A model generated the notes under the pieces. The model was not told the DNA's origin. It saw only the letters and a program-made list of their open reading frames with translations, and made no database searches. From contig JAQSEB010000099.1 in assembly GCA_030063045.1 (NCBI GenBank), forward strand, positions 124,001 through 188,000: a DNA stretch of 64,000 nucleotides, in the 5' to 3' direction. Below are positions 21,501 to 34,351 of the stretch, in pieces. The stretch's first letter is position 1. Every line of letters starts with the position of its first letter. The translations under genes were made by a program, and so were the position numbers. The DNA comes from Pratylenchus scribneri. Its lineage: Eukaryota > Nematoda > Chromadorea > Rhabditida > Pratylenchidae.

Positions 21501-24500
21501 TTGCCCTTCAATTTAAATTTTGGGACTATTCTTTTGTCAATTTTCATAGCGCCCATCGCCAGGCCCTCATTCTCATTCCCAATCACCCCATCGTCAACCA
21601 TCGCCGCATGGCCAGCAGCCACGTTACCCATTGGAAGCGCCGCCCGTTCCAGATTGGATTGTGGCCCAATTGCCACCGGGCGTCAAAAAGGAACAACTTT
21701 GTTGGGATCCATACGGTGGGGGATTCTATTTGCCGCAACAATTCCAACCGGGCGGTGGCAAACAAGGCAAGTAGAATTTTGAATTGAATATACCCATCTT
21801 GTCGCCGTTTAAAATAAATCATCGAGGACTTCATTTTTGATGATTTTGTTATCAAATAAAAGAGCAGATTTTTTGTATATCTTAATAAAATTAATTTTAT
21901 TTAAATTGATTCAGAATTGAAGAGAACATCCTCCTAAGTCCTAACCCTTCTATAATGACTTTACTATGGGTTAGCCAAATTTTTCTATGGTTTTTGGACA
22001 TAATTCCATCATTTCTAAATCAATCTAAATAAAATTAATTTCTTTTGATAGTAATCTGCTATTTAATGCTAATCTAATATCATTAAAATTGGTTCATTTT
22101 TTGATGAATTATTGTAAATGGCCTGAATTTGGTCTACTCCGTACAATTTCCAACGGAATATTCAAAATGCTTTAAAAAATATTTAGGTGGCCATCAGCAA
22201 GCTCCCCCATTACCGCCTCGAAGTCGAAGCGGTGGTTCTCCAGCGGAAAGGAATCAATCGCCAGGCGGAGGAGCACAAATGCCTTCTACTGTAGGTGCCC
22301 CTTCCCAATTGGCTCCATTGCCCGCTGGAATTGCCAAGAAAATTGAGGCAATGGCCGCAGCGGCGGCAGCACAAAAAGAACAGCAGCAAAATCAACAAAA
22401 ACAGGCAAAATCAAATGAGGCGGAAAATATGGAAGAATTGGCCAGACAATTGGGCGTAAATGATTTGAAATTGGAGGATTTGAGGGTGTGACCAAAATTT
22501 CAGAAATTAACCTCATTTTTATGCACAGAATCCTCAATCAACATTGATGAAATTGATTCGAGGCGAACGCCGACAAATCCAAGATGAATTGGCCAATCGA
22601 GTTTTGTCGGACATTTCCGAGGAAAGTTCCCTCATTGATTCGACCACCCAAAACAGTGATCGATCAACAACACGGCAACAGGTCAGCCATATTTAAAATA
22701 TTTAAATAATTTTTTAATAATAAATTTGAACTCATTTTCCTCCATTGGCCATTGCGCCAAATTCCTTCTTCCTTTTTATTCCAACTTCTCTCTGTTGGTA
22801 GTGTAAATGATGGGACCGGGAATTTGATCCCTTTGGTTTGTATTTGTAGTTGAAAAGAGCAACAGCGAGCATGCGACTGGGTTTATCCCTTTTTGTTCTA
22901 CTCATTCTATCTTTTGAGCATTGTAACAAATTTGCCACAAAACAAAATCTACATAAAACATTTTTATCGATTTGATTGGACATTTTAACAGCTTTTCATG
23001 TTTAATGCCAATTTTAGTAATTATAATAATTCATCCTTTCTTTTATTTCCATAAAATAAATTCATTAAATTTTAACATTTTCAATATAATTTTCAGCTTC
23101 CAAATAAATCTGCTGCTGGGGGCGAGGAGGACGCCAGCACAACGACAACTGCCGAACACGAGGGGTTTTTAAATTAATTCGTACAATAACCAATTTATTT
23201 TCAATTAGTCCATCTTCAAGTACCGTAACTCCGTTGGCATCGCCCACCTCCACTGGGGAACAATTTTTCCCGGAACAAGAAGTACAAAAAATGATTTAAT
23301 TTTATGAATTTTTTTGTTACTTTTTAGCCTCCTCCACCTGAAGTTTTGGAAGAAAGTGAACAACAATTTTCCAGTCGAAATCTGCCATTACATATTCCCC
23401 CATATTTGGACACTCATCCAAAAGGGGGAAATTCCATTGAAACGCCGGAACAACAAATTTTGGCCGCCCGTGGAGTCAAATCGCCGGTGCAACGTTCGCC
23501 AAGTGGAGAGCACATAATGAGCGTACAAATTGGTGTGGGCAAAAAGGAAAAGGAGGAGGAGGGGAAGGAAGGCCAAAAAATGGGTCAAATGGAAGGAAAG
23601 AAGGAAGATTTGGCCAAACAAAAGGAAGGAGATGAAATGGGAGGGAACAACAAGTTCCGATCGCCCCCGGACACGGAATTTGACCTATTGATGGATGCGG
23701 TTGACAGAGTGAAGCAGGATCAGCAAAGGCGAATCAACGAAAAGGCAAGAAATAAACAATCGCATTATATTGGGAAAAAGGAGGCTTTTGCTTACTTTTA
23801 AGTACTATTAAAACGAATTAATACTAAAAATTAAGCTTTAAGCTTTAATAGGTTTTAAAAACATCAAAATAAAAATAGAATTATTAATCTTTTGTTAAAA
23901 TTTTCAATAATCTAAATATAATATATTATATAAAATAATTTATCCGGAAAACAGATGGAGTTAATTTATAGTGTAGTGCAAAAGAGGCGGAATTATTTAT
24001 TGCAAAGCAGGCGGAATTATTTAGTGCAAAAGAGGCGGAATTATTTATTGCAAAACAGGCGGAATTATTTAGTACAAAACAGGCGGAATTATTTAGTGCA
24101 AAATAGGCGGAATTATTTAGTGCAAAATAGGCGGAATTATTTAGTACAAAATAGGCGGAATTATTTAGTGCAAAATAGGCGGAATTATTTAGTGCAAAAC
24201 AGGCAGAATTATTTAGTGCAAAACAGGCAGAATTATTTAGTGCAAAACAGGCGGAATTATTTAGTGCAAAATAGGCGGAATTATTTAGTGCAAAATAGGC
24301 GGAATTATTTAGTACAAAATAGGCGGAATTATTTAGTGCAAAATAGGCGGAATTATTTAGTGCAAAATAGGCGGAATTATTTAGTGCAAAACAGGCAGAA
24401 TTATTTAGTGCAAAATAGGCGGAATTATTTAGTACAAAATAGGCGGAATTATTTAGTACAAAATAGGCGGAATTATTTAGTGCAAAATAGGCGGAATTAT

Positions 24501-27500
24501 TTAGTGCAAAATAGGCGGAATTATTTAGTACAAAACAGGCAGAATTATTTAGTACAAAATAGGCGGAATTATTTAGTGCAAAATAGGCGGAATTATTTAG
24601 TGCAAAATAGGCGGAATTATTTAGTACAAAATAGGCGGAATTATTTAGTGCAAAATAGGCGGAATTATTTAGTGCAAAATAGGCGGAATTATTTAGTGCA
24701 AAATAGGCGGAATTATTTAGTGCAAAATAGGCGGAATTATTTAGTACAAAATAGGCGGAATTATTTAGTGCAAAACAGGCAGAATTATTTAGTGCAAAAT
24801 AGGCGGAATTATTTAGTGCAAAATAGGCGGAATTATTTAGTGCAAAATAGGCGGAATTATTTAGTACAAAACAGGCAGAATTATTTAGTGCAAAACAGGC
24901 AGAATTATTTAGTGCAAAACAGGCGGAATTATTTAGTGCAAAATAGGCGGAATTATTTAGTGCAAAATAGGCGGAATTATTTAGTACAAAATAGGCGGAA
25001 TTATTTAGTGCAAAATAGGCGGAATTATTTAGTGCAAAATAGGCGGAATTATTTAGTGCAAAACAGGCAGAATTATTTAGTGCAAAATAGGCGGAATTAT
25101 TTAGTACAAAATAGGCGGAATTATTTAGTGCAAAATAGGCGGAATTATTTAGTGCAAAACAGGCAGAATTATTTAGTGCAAAACAGGCGGAATTATTTAG
25201 TGCAAAATAGGCGGAATTATTTAGTGCAAAACAGGCAGAATTATTTAGTGCAAAACAGGCGGAATTATTTAGTGCAAAATAGGCGGAATTATTTAGTGCA
25301 AAATAGGCGGAATTATTTAGTACAAAATAGGCGGAATTATTTAGTGCAAAATAGGCGGAATTATTTAGTGCAAAATAGGCGGAATTATTTAGTGCAAAAC
25401 AGGCAGAATTATTTAGTGCAAAATAGGCGGAATTATTTAGTACAAAATAGGCGGAATTATTTAGTGCAAAATAGGCGGAATTATTTAGTGCAAAACAGGC
25501 AGAATTATTTAGTGCAAAACAGGCGGAATTATTTAGTGCAAAATAGGCGGAATTATTTAATGCAAAACAGGCGGAATTATTTAGTGCAAAATAGGCGGAA
25601 TTATTTAGTGCAAAATAGGCGGAATTATTTAGTACAAAATAGGCGGAATTATTTAGTGCAAAATAGGCGGAATTATTTAGTGCAAAATAGGCGGAATTAT
25701 TTAGTGCAAAACAGGCAGAATTATTTAGTGCAAAATAGGCGGAATTATTTAGTACAAAATAGGCGGAATTATTTAGTACAAAATAGGCGGAATTATTTAG
25801 TGCAAAATAGGCGGAATTATTTAGTGCAAAACAGGCAGAATTATTTAGTGCAAAACAGGCGGAATTATTTAGTGCAAAATAGGCGGAATTATTTAATGCA
25901 AAACAGGCGGAATTATTTAATGCAAAACAGGCGGAATTATTTAGTACAAAATAGGCGGAATTATTTAGTGCAAAATAGGCGGAATTATTTAGTGCAAAAT
26001 AGGCGGAATTATTTAGTACAAAATAGGCGGAATTATTTAGTGCAAAACAGGCAGAATTATTTAGTGCAAAATAGGCGGAATTATTTAGTGCAAAATAGGC
26101 GGAATTATTTAGTGCAAAATAGGCGGAATTATTTAGTACAAAACAGGCAGAATTATTTAGTGCAAAACAGGCAGAATTATTTAGTGCAAAACAGGCGGAA
26201 TTATTTAGTGCAAAATAGGCGGAATTATTTAGTGCAAAATAGGCGGAATTATTTAGTACAAAATAGGCGGAATTATTTAGTGCAAAATAGGCGGAATTAT
26301 TTAGTGCAAAATAGGCGGAATTATTTAGTGCAAAACAGGCAGAATTATTTAGTGCAAAATAGGCGGAATTATTTAGTACAAAATAGGCGGAATTATTTAG
26401 TGCAAAATAGGCGGAATTATTTAGTGCAAAACAGGCAGAATTATTTAGTGCAAAACAGGCGGAATTATTTAGTGCAAAATAGGCGGAATTATTTAGTGCA
26501 AAACAGGCAGAATTATTTAGTGCAAAACAGGCGGAATTATTTAGTGCAAAATAGGCGGAATTATTTAGTGCAAAATAGGCGGAATTATTTAGTACAAAAT
26601 AGGCGGAATTATTTAGTGCAAAATAGGCGGAATTATTTAGTGCAAAATAGGCGGAATTATTTAGTGCAAAACAGGCAGAATTATTTAGTGCAAAATAGGC
26701 GGAATTATTTAGTACAAAATAGGCGGAATTATTTAGTGCAAAATAGGCGGAATTATTTAGTGCAAAACAGGCAGAATTATTTAGTGCAAAATAGGCGGAA
26801 TTATTTAGTGCAAATAGGCGGAATTATTTAGTACAAAATAGGCGGAATTATTTAGTGCAAAATAGGCGGAATTATTTAGTGCAAAATAGGCGGAATTATT
26901 TAGTGCAAAACAGGCAGAATTATTTAGTGCAAAATAGGCGGAATTATTTAGTACAAAATAGGCGGAATTATTTAGTACAAAATAGGCGGAATTATTTAGT
27001 GCAAAATAGGCGGAATTATTTAGTGCAAAACAGGCAGAATTATTTAGTGCAAAACAGGCGGAATTATTTAGTGCAAAATAGGCGGAATTATTTAATGCAA
27101 AACAGGCGGAATTATTTAATGCAAAACAGGCGGAATTATTTAGTACAAAATAGGCGGAATTATTTAGTGCAAAATAGGCGGAATTATTTAGTGCAAAATA
27201 GGCGGAATTATTTAGTACAAAATAGGCGGAATTATTTAGTGCAAAATAGGCGGAATTATTTAGTGCAAAATAGGCGGAATTATTTAGTGCAAAACAGGCA
27301 GAATTATTTAGTGCAAAATAGGCGGAATTATTTAGTACAAAATAGGCGGAATTATTTAGTGCAAAATAGGCGGAATTATTTAGTGCAAAACAGGCAGAAT
27401 TATTTAGTGCAAAACAGGCGGAATTATTTAGTGCAAAATAGGCGGAATTATTTAGTGCAAAATAGGCGGAATTATTTAGTACAAAATAGGCGGAATTATT

Positions 27501-30500
27501 TAGTGCAAAACAGGCAGAATTATTTAGTACAAAATAGGCGGAATTATTTAGTGCAAAATAGGCGGAATTATTTAGTGCAAAATAGGCGGAATTATTTAGT
27601 GCAAAACAGGCAGAATTATTTAGTGCAAAACAGGCGGAATTATTTAGTGCAAAATAGGCGGAATTATTTAATGCAAAACAGGCGGAATTATTTAGTGCAA
27701 AATAGGCGGAATTATTTAGTGCAAAATAGGCGGAATTATTTAGTGCAAAACAGGCGGAATTATTTAGTGCAAAACAGGCAGAATTATTTAGTGCAAAACA
27801 GGCAGAATTATTTAGTGCAAAACAGGCAGAATTATTTAGTGCAAAACAGGCAGAATTATTTAGTGCAAAACAGGCAGAATTATTTAGTGCAAAATAGGCG
27901 GAATTATTTAGTACAAAATAGGCGGAATTATTTAGTGCAAAATAGGCGGAATTATTTAGTGCAAAACAGGCAGAATTATTTAGTGCAAAATAGGCAGAAT
28001 TATTTAGTGCAAAATAGGCGGAATTATTTAGTACAAAATAGGCGGAATTATTTAGTACAAAATAGGCGGAATTATTTAGTACAAAATAGGCGGAATTATT
28101 TAGTGCAAAATAGGCGGAATTATTTAGTGCAAAATAGGCGGAATTATTTAGTGCAAAACAGGCGGAATTATTTAGTACAAAATAGGCGGAATTATTTAGT
28201 GCAAAATAGGCGGAATTATTTAGTGCAAAACAGGCAGAATTATTTAGTGCAAAACAGGCGGAATTATTTAGTGCAAAATAGGCGGAATTATTTAGTGCAA
28301 AATAGGCGGAATTATTTAGTGCAAAACAGGCAGAATTATTTAGTGCAAAATAGGCGGAATTATTTAGTACAAAATAGGCGGAATTATTTAGTGCAAAATA
28401 GGCGGAATTATTTAGTGCAAAACAGGCAGAATTATTTAGTGCAAAATAGGCAGAATTATTTAGTGCAAAATAGGCGGAATTATTTAGTACAAAATAGGCG
28501 GAATTATTTAGTGCAAAATAGGCGGAATTATTTAGTGCAAAACAGGCAGAATTATTTAGTGCAAAACAGGCGGAATTATTTAGTGCAAAATAGGCGGAAT
28601 TATTTAATGCAAAACAGGCGGAATTATTTAGTGCAAAATAGGCGGAATTATTCTTATTTTAATCAAATGACTAAATAAAATAAAATAATATTTGCCTTCC
28701 AGCAACGTCCAAATATTCCGGTACCCGAAAAAGACGACTTGGAACGCTATCGTCCATATAGCATTTACAAAGAATTCGAATTGGATGTAAAGAGACAACA
28801 AATGCCAAAAGACGACTTTGCCTGGGAATCCAATTATCAAATCGGGCCCGAAACACTTTTAGTGCCGACAATCGGCGCTCGATTCAACGCTCGGGTGCGT
28901 GATTATAGACGTGGAATTTGGGGTGATTCCGCCTCATATGTGATGGGCGGGGAATTGGGCGAACGCAACGGGGATGTGACAGTCAGAGAGAGAAGAAGAT
29001 ACACGGATTTGATTCGGGGTAATTTAATGGGCCAATTAATTAGGAATTTATTGTGAATTTTACACAAACGCAGAAGAGCCATTGATACAAAAATCGGTTG
29101 ACAATGTCCTCGAGGGATTGCTTCAAACGCATGAAGGCGCTTTGCGAAGAATTGGAGGGGAAGAAGAAGGGAATGGCCAGCCTGCTGCAAATGGCCAAAT
29201 GAATGGACAACCAACTGAAAATGGACAGACAATAAAGAATGGAGAGAAAAGTTAAAAAAAGAAAAAATGCTAAATTTACATTTTGCACAGAATTTGCGCC
29301 CATTTTCCGTTCCCGTCTTCGCGATGGATTCTTCACTGAAGGAGCAGCCAGTGTTGTATTTGAGTGCCAAGCAATTGGCAATCCTCAACCAGAGGTCACC
29401 TTTTTCCATCATGAAAGTGCAATTTGCGAGGATGGAAGGCATCAAATTGTGCGGAACGGAAATAATTGGAGGTAAATGTATAAAAGAAATTGAATTTTGA
29501 CATTCATTTATGTACGCAGATTAACCGTCTTGAAGCCATTGGCCGGCGCCGACACTGGTGAATATTCATGCATTGCCGAAAATGAATTGGGAAGGGACAA
29601 ATGCGTTTGTAAATGCAGAGGAGGAGGTATAAAAATGCCCTGATGGAATATTCATTCAAATGTTTCGACAGAAGCCCCAACCCGTCCAACTCGCCCCGAA
29701 GTGGAATTGTCGGCAGATACAGAAGTGTATATCAGTTGGGAGCCACCAGAACGTGTGCCGGTCACTCTTGAAGGAATCCATTATCGGCTTGAATGTCGGC
29801 CAGCTGGGGAGAAGGACGCATTCGCCGCATGGACAATTGTGAGCAATTGTGTGGAGGATGAGGCCGCAATTGTGAAGCATTTAATGCCGATGGGCATTTA
29901 TCAATTCCGGGTGACCGCGCGAAATGAATTTGGCTGGGGTGAACCCTCAATCCATTCGAGAATAATTCGAACACATCCAAGGGGTATATTTTCAAGACAG
30001 ATTAAATATTTTGGCAAAAATATACCTTAAAGGTATTCCAAAATTGAATTTGGATGTTCTTCGAAAGGAGGGTCGCCGTTTTGCGATTGTCACTATGCCC
30101 CAAAAAAGTGGTCGAAAAGGCAACGGATTGAGTGAAATTCGTGAAGGATTGGCCGAAAGGGAGGAGGAAGAAGAAGAAGAGGAGGAAAGGGAAGAAAATG
30201 CCGAAAATGGAGGGGAACAAAAGGGTGAAGATGGGACAAATGGGACTAATGGAAATGGGACGAAGAAAGTGCCATTGAATACGACCGAAGATCCACTCAA
30301 ACGATTCCAAGTGAGTTTAGAACAAAATTATCTAATTTGGCATTTGGCCCATTTTGCAGCTCGAATCCGAACTATTCCGAGGCCAATTCAGCGTAATCCG
30401 CTATGCAATTGACTCCAAATCGGGTGCACATTGTACCGTAAAAATTCGGGCGGCACCTTCGCATGGGTCTTTGATGTTTGCCACACCGGCCGAACGGATG

Positions 30501-32170
30501 AAGGCGGCTTTGGTGGAATATGAGACATTGGCCGAATGCCAACATGAAAATATTGTCCAATTAATTGCCGTTAATTAATATTGAATTTAATGAAATCTTA
30601 AAGAAAATTTGCAGGCATATTGCTCGGATAATTCCTTTCAATTGTTGTTCACGGAAAGACTTCACGAGAATTTATTCCAACGATTTGTTCGATTGGACAG
30701 CTATACGGAAGAGCAAATTGCATTTGTGGCCAGACAAATTGCAGCAGCACTAAAATGGATGCATTTTAATGGGTAAATATTCAAAATATATATTAAAATC
30801 AATTCTGATTTTAGTGTTGTCCATGGCGATGTTGAGCCCACAAATTTGATGTTTACAACAAAACGTTCATGGTGTGTCAAATTGGTGGATTTTGGAAGGG
30901 CCAGAAGGATTGGATCGAGGGAAGGATTGGCCGGGGATGGCCAGCTGTTGGCCGAATGGACAGCCCCAGAAATTTTGGTGGCCAGAATGAGTCGAAATGG
31001 AGGAGGAGGAAGTGGCCAACCATCGCCAAATGGAGGGAATGTCCAATTGGCCAATCCCCAAACGGACATGTGGGGCCTTGGATTAGTCACGTTTTGCCTT
31101 CTTGCCGGCTATCATCCATTCTCATATGATGATGATTCGGAGACGGACATTCGGCGAAATGTGCTGGAACAACGTTGCGATCCGAATTTGATTCCAGTCC
31201 AAGCTAGCGAAGAGGCACTCAAATTTGTGGTTTGGGCATTGAAGAAGGATCCCAGGTAAAGTATGGACTATGGATTAAAAATGAAATATTAATTAATCCA
31301 AATTGTTTGGAAGAATTCGTTTGAGGCTAATTGCATTAAATTGAATATTAATTTTGACCTTAACAATTGGTAATTCATCCACTGAAAAATTAAAATTATG
31401 GAACTAATTTTTTATTGCGCCATTTTTTTATTTTTTATCCTAATTTTTATTTTTTCTAAAAATAATTTTTGACTTCTTTTTAATAAATCAAAAACCAATT
31501 TTGATCTTACAAATCTTATAATTAGTTCCATCGAATGATATATAAAATATCAGGCTTTTTCCCAAAATTAAAGTGTTTAAACCAAAAACAGGAAATATAG
31601 TTTAAAACGGTTTAACTCGCTTAATTTTGATTTTAACTGTTCCTAGTTTATTAGAAATCAAAAACTAATTTTTAGGGTAAAAAAAATAAAAAAATGAGAT
31701 AAAAATTGAATAAAAAAGTTATTTTTAAAAAATTATTACTAATTTTAAGCAGCATATTTATTTTTTACAGCCGTCGAATGCGTCCGGATGAAGCACTTGG
31801 ACATCGATGGTTGGCCGCAGATGGAGCAATGGTCCGGAGAAGGGAAAACATCAAATACAATGCGCAGAGATTGATCCGAACTGCGGAAAGAAGATTACGG
31901 CAACAATGCCAATTTGCGAGGAATGGTAATGGAGGGGGACATTCACCGGTTGGACCATCGAATACCCAAAATGGAGGAGGGGCAATTGGGCCAAGGAATG
32001 GAGAGGGCGGAAATGGAGGAGGATTTGTTGTTGGCACAAAAATGGGTGGCGGTGGCAATGGCCAAATTGGGAGAATGGATCAAATTGGGGGACAAAAAAT
32101 GAATGATGGACAAAGAAAAGGACCTCCCCCTCAGCAACAGAGGAGAAAAATTGTTTCAGCAGAATGTTAA
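18574..32170 (+). CDS. unc-89: UNC-89/obscurin kinase half: PK1-Ig-Fn3-PK2, 22 exons
   Basis: Exons: 18574-18782, 19692-19833, 19878-20008, 20247-20374, 20424-20583, 21111-21498, 21550-21766, 22187-22485, 22529-22681, 23097-23164, 23209-23281, 23328-23744, 28703-29018, 29074-29250, 29291-29471, 29520-29626, 29672-29983, 30033-30310, 30360-30569, 30615-30772, 30815-31255, 31771-32170. All phases match; 1654 aa. PK1 (1-272) has HLDLRPEV, LADFGQS and EFVSPEV: HRD Arg, loop Lys and Asn, and probably the ATP lysine are replaced, so a pseudokinase is likely. A Ser/Arg-rich insert follows strand 5. A Pro/Gln/Ala/Glu-rich linker precedes Ig (960-1055), Fn3 (1056-1159), an acidic spacer, then PK2 (1252-1540) with TVKIR, HGDVEPTN, VDFG and TAPE, possibly active. 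The Gly-rich tail is disordered. PK1 starts at the glycine loop, lacking strand 1. Introns at 21767 and 23745 use GC donors. In C. elegans this module acts at the sarcomeric M-line. Confidence 0.9.
20737..21060. repeat. R2-family foldback in a PK1 intron
   Basis: AT-rich foldback-like sequence with the R2 signature (GATGCGTCTTGATGAGCTCT, TTTAAATCGTTTAATATC) in the 527-bp intron 20584-21110. Ends approximate. Confidence 0.5.
21803..22123. repeat. R1-family foldback in a kinase-gene intron
   Basis: It begins CGCCGTTTAAAATAAATCATC and ends GATGAATTATTGTAAATGGC, roughly inverted ends. The core CTAAATAAAATTAATTTC matches the other R1 copies. Confidence 0.65.
23951..28660 (+). repeat. 24-bp minisatellite, about 196 copies
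   Basis: The unit is GGCGGAATTATTTAGTGCAAAATA, shown here as GGCGGAATTATTTAG plus TGCAAAATA, with recurring variants: TG/TA before CAAAA, AATA/AACA, GGCGG/GGCAG and TTAG/TTAA. It fills nearly all of the 4.96-kb intron between exons ending 23744 and starting 28703. Because 24 is a multiple of 3 and one frame lacks stops, it creates long but meaningless open frames. A one-base deletion at about 26813 shifts that frame. Larger blocks recur: the paired TTAA variants at about 25891 recur 1199 bp later at about 27090. Confidence 0.97.
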
Positions 32171-33542
32171 TTGATTGATTTCTTTATATTAAGCTTTATC
32201 ATTTTATCATTCATTTTTATTATACATATAAATGTTTATTTTTGAATAATATTAATATGTAAACAAAATTTTCAAATATGCCCATTAAATTTGATCAATT
32301 CCAATAGAGTGATTAACAATAATCAGCTTAAAATTAAATTAATTAGAATAATTTAAAATCTGCTAAATAAAATTTATTGGATCATTTTATATTTATCCAA
32401 TTAAAAATAACAAATTTTAATTAATCATTTGGCTATGGCTAAATAGAAGTAATTTTTAGAAAAAAGGCAGATGTATTTTTTTCGGAAACCGGTGGAATTA
32501 TTTGTGTTTATGGAATTAATTCAAAACTATAGCCATTAATAACTCTGAAAAAGATAATTCCATAATCCATTCAAATCTTTAATTAGTACAATCAAACATA
32601 TTAGGTTACAAATGAAACAAATTTAAAATTTACAATAATTGTCAAACACATCAAAATCAAAATAAGTCTAAGAAATTTTTATGCCTCCACTCCACCTCCA
32701 TAAGGAATATTGTATCTTCAATTCAATTCTTCTCATTTATAGCCTGAAGGAATGTCAAATTTATGTTCCCTCCATTTCCAGGCAAGGGAAATGAAATACA
32801 AAATTCTCTTTTCTTCTCCATACCGTACGAAACAAATGCATTCGTCTGCTGAAATTGAAATGTTTATGTAGAGAATTGTTTTTCATTCCTTTGTTTTTTT
32901 CCCAGATCAAAATAAAATAATAATCCCATTTTTGATTCTATAATTTAATTGTAAAAACTTTCTCTCATCCATTTATCATCAAATACATAAATTGACAATA
33001 TAATTTTGATGAGGAATCATCGGCATCAGAATGGGAATTCCCTTTTTATGGCTGATGAACTATAAACAAATGGTTGGACGAGAAGAAGGGAATTATAGTC
33101 GAGAATGGGAAAGTGCTGATAAATAGTTGATAAGTAAATATTGGGGACCTTTCTTCCCCCATTATGACTCATTCAAAAACAAAAACTTTGATCAAATTTG
33201 CATTAAATTTCCTTTTCAAAAGAAGCTTCTCCTTTTTATATTTTTATTCCTTGATTTGGAATTTTTGGTCCAATGCATATATTGGAATGTTTTGACACCA
33301 ATAATTCATATACATCTTCCCAGATTTAGTAGATCCTAGACAATAAAGTTATCTCGAAACAATTGTTTTTTATCGAATTTATTTTTGGTTGAAATATTTA
33401 TTGATTAAAAATCCTTCATTGTTCACGTTGATCCAATTTTTTTGTTATTCTATCGTTGAAATTTTTATTCTTTATTAGATTTGAATAAATTATTCAATCG
33501 CCCTACAAATTCATTTTTCCTCCCTTATTTTGGTCTAAATTA
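32171..33542. other. Tail-to-tail region, first part of the right arm
   Basis: It holds the 3' flank of the kinase gene, a single decayed 24-bp repeat unit near 32490, and from about 32745 the non-coding/ORF block homologous to 17140-16640. Near 33187-33339 is a truncated relative of the anchor-type reading frame at 16202-16633, with stops. No intact gene. Confidence 0.5.
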
Positions 33543-33898
33543 ATGATTTTATCTCTTATTTTGCTCCTATGGAATTTGGCCAAATTCATTTTGGCAAAAT
33601 TATCGGTCAAATTTGCATCGAACAACAACAAAAAGAGGAAATTGCCGGAGGGCCATTCCATTATTTGCCAGCGGAAAATATGGTCGGCATTTTTGCATTC
33701 ATTTCCCGATTCCAAATTGATCAATGCGAATTGGTCAATCAACGATTCCGGGCAATCATAGAGCACAAAAATATGCTACCAAAATTGAAATTGAATGAAA
33801 AGGTTCCAATTCTTTATCGAAAATATCAATTAAGCTATTTACATATTTTCCAATGCCTTAAAGAGGATTATTTAGCATTTCATTGTGGGAATATATAG
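33543..33898 (+). pseudogene. F-box-like exon, frameshifted copy
   Basis: The anchor (LILLLWNLAKFILAKLSVKF) and basic linker are in one frame. The F-box-like part (LPAENMVGIFAFIS, CELVNQRFRAII) is in another. The change falls just after the KLPEG codons, where this copy is two bases longer than the left-arm copy. A sequencing error could mimic this. Confidence 0.55.
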
Positions 33899-34351
33899 AA
33901 GGCACTCTGACAATAAGCGTGGAATTTTTAATAAAAAAATTATTTAAACTTCAATTGAAGAATTCATTTTCAATAATAAGATGAGAGAAATTTATTATGG
34001 AAAAATTACTTTAAAAATTGAAATTTTATAAATTTAACATATCCAAAAATTATACTATTTCCTATATTAAATATTAAATATATTTTTTGGGTTCGGGTTT
34101 TCATAACACACATCAATAAAAAAGAAATCAGTTGATACAATCTTGGTATCATTGAATAGGACTATTCGAATTCAAACTCTATAGAATAGCAAACAAAGAT
34201 TTTTTGATTAATAAAGTGACTTACTTAAAGTCAAAAAATGAAAAAAAAAAGTAAGTAATTTTTCCTTATTTATAAGCTTATAATTAAACTATCCAATGAT
34301 ACCAACATTGCATCAAAAATTGTAACATTTTTTGAGTAAATTTAATGAATT

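Noticed and set aside
23951..28660. CRISPR-like or telomeric array
   Set aside because: There are no unique spacers between repeats, the host is a eukaryote, and the array is internal to a gene; no terminal chromosome context is visible.
23955..28678. Giant proteins of 958 and 607 residues made of RRNYLVQN repeats
   Set aside because: The 24-bp tandem repeat simply lacks stops in one frame. It lies in an intron whose flanking exons splice in phase, and a one-base deletion breaks the frame midway.
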